A DNA stretch of 6,337 bases from contig CANHXF010000106.1 of NCBI GenBank assembly GCA_947464515.1, forward strand, positions 1 to 6,337. The letters are read 5' to 3'. Source of the DNA: Flavobacteriales bacterium (lineage in GTDB: Bacteria; Bacteroidota; Bacteroidia; NS11-12g; UBA955). Positions 5,919 to 6,337 of the stretch are shown one piece after another. The notes beneath the pieces are model-generated. The model had not been told where the DNA came from, did no database searches, and saw nothing but the letters and a program-made list of their open reading frames with translations. Within the stretch, counting starts at the first letter, position 1. Each line of letters begins with the position of its first letter. The translations under genes and the position numbers were made by a program.

Positions 5919-6337
5919 ATGCAGATATATAACACCCTAAGTAGAAAGCTCGAAACATTTGAATCGATTTCACCGAAACATGTGGGAATATATGTTTGTG
6001 GACCTACGGTTTATGGGCCGCCGCATTTGGGTCATGTTAGGGGTCCGATTGTGTTCGATGTGCTGCGCAGATATCTTATTTTGCAAGGCTACAAAGTTCG
6101 TTTTGTCAGGAATATCACCGATGTGGGTCATTTGGTTGGCGATGCGGATGAGGGCGAAGACAAACTTGCCAAACAGGCGAAGGTGGAGCAATTGGAGCCG
6201 ATGGAAGTCGCCCAAGCGTATACCGATGCCTACAATTCGGTAATGGATCGCATGAATGTTATGACGCCGAGCATTGAGCCACGCGCAACGGGTCATATCA
6301 TCGAACAGATTGAAATGATACAAACCCTCATCGAAAA
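5919..6337 (+). CDS. cysS: Cysteinyl-tRNA synthetase, 5' part (cut by the window edge)
   Basis: An open frame from ATG 5919 runs off the right end: 139 complete codons, out of roughly 490-500 expected. The product charges tRNA-Cys with cysteine in the cytosol. It is a class I synthetase; the ATP-binding HIGH motif appears as H36-L-G-H39, preceded by CGPTVYG, in which C27 is the expected first zinc ligand. Further landmarks are FDVLRRYL, GYKVRFVRNITD, and then VGHLVGDADEGEDKLAKQA in place of the DDKII of the E. coli enzyme. I associate this longer variant with Bacteroidota enzymes. The start is well placed, because MQIYNTLSRKLETF is a normal N-terminus for this family. The KMSKS motif and anticodon-binding domain lie outside the window. 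Confidence 0.95.
   Translation, partial: MQIYNTLSRKLETFESISPKHVGIYVCGPTVYGPPHLGHVRGPIVFDVLRRYLILQGYKVRFVRNITDVGHLVGDADEGEDKLAKQAKVEQLEPMEVAQAYTDAYNSVMDRMNVMTPSIEPRATGHIIEQIEMIQTLIE

Noticed and set aside
5970..6323. Open frame of 117 codons on the minus strand inside cysS
   Set aside because: It is antisense to the conserved HLGH region of cysteinyl-tRNA synthetase and looks like a shadow of that gene.

Overview
The window looks like ordinary chromosomal DNA from a member of the Bacteroidota (Bacteroidetes). Base composition is moderately AT-rich. Start codons lack Shine-Dalgarno sequences. Several genes are preceded by the phylum-specific promoter pattern TTG-N17-23-TAnnTTTG. The cysteinyl-tRNA synthetase carries the NITDVGHL...DEGEDK variant that I associate with this phylum. 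I cannot name a genus.

Layout, left to right: (1) a Mn/Fe superoxide dismutase on the minus strand (15-620); (2) a 123-bp intergenic region with two back-to-back promoters and three exact copies of TTGAATCG; (3) a PnuC-family vitamin-precursor transporter on the plus strand (744-1523); (4) a convergent M16 zinc metallopeptidase on the minus strand (1492-2739), whose 3' end overlaps that of pnuC by 32 bp; (5) a compact divergent promoter region (2740-2785) built on a perfect 9-bp inverted repeat; (6) a plus-strand pair, an NrnA-like DHH/DHHA1 phosphoesterase (2786-3808) and a lipoprotein with two FKBP-like domains (3831-4763), probably one operon; (7) dTDP-glucose 4,6-dehydratase (4815-5867) with its own apparent promoter; (8) the first 139 codons of cysteinyl-tRNA synthetase (5919 to the window edge), which has no stop in the window. 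No stretch of 300 bases or more lacks a gene.

The genes are housekeeping or stress functions without a single shared pathway: superoxide removal, NAD-precursor uptake, proteolysis, nanoRNA/pAp turnover, envelope folding or chaperoning, nucleotide-sugar synthesis and tRNA charging. I see no mobile element, CRISPR array, tRNA, rRNA, toxin-antitoxin or defence cassette, and no evidence of a novel multi-gene system. The most interesting signals are regulatory: the triple TTGAATCG repeat between sod and pnuC, the mirror-image -7 elements between the peptidase and nrnA, and several -7 elements so close to ATG codons that the mRNAs may be leaderless.
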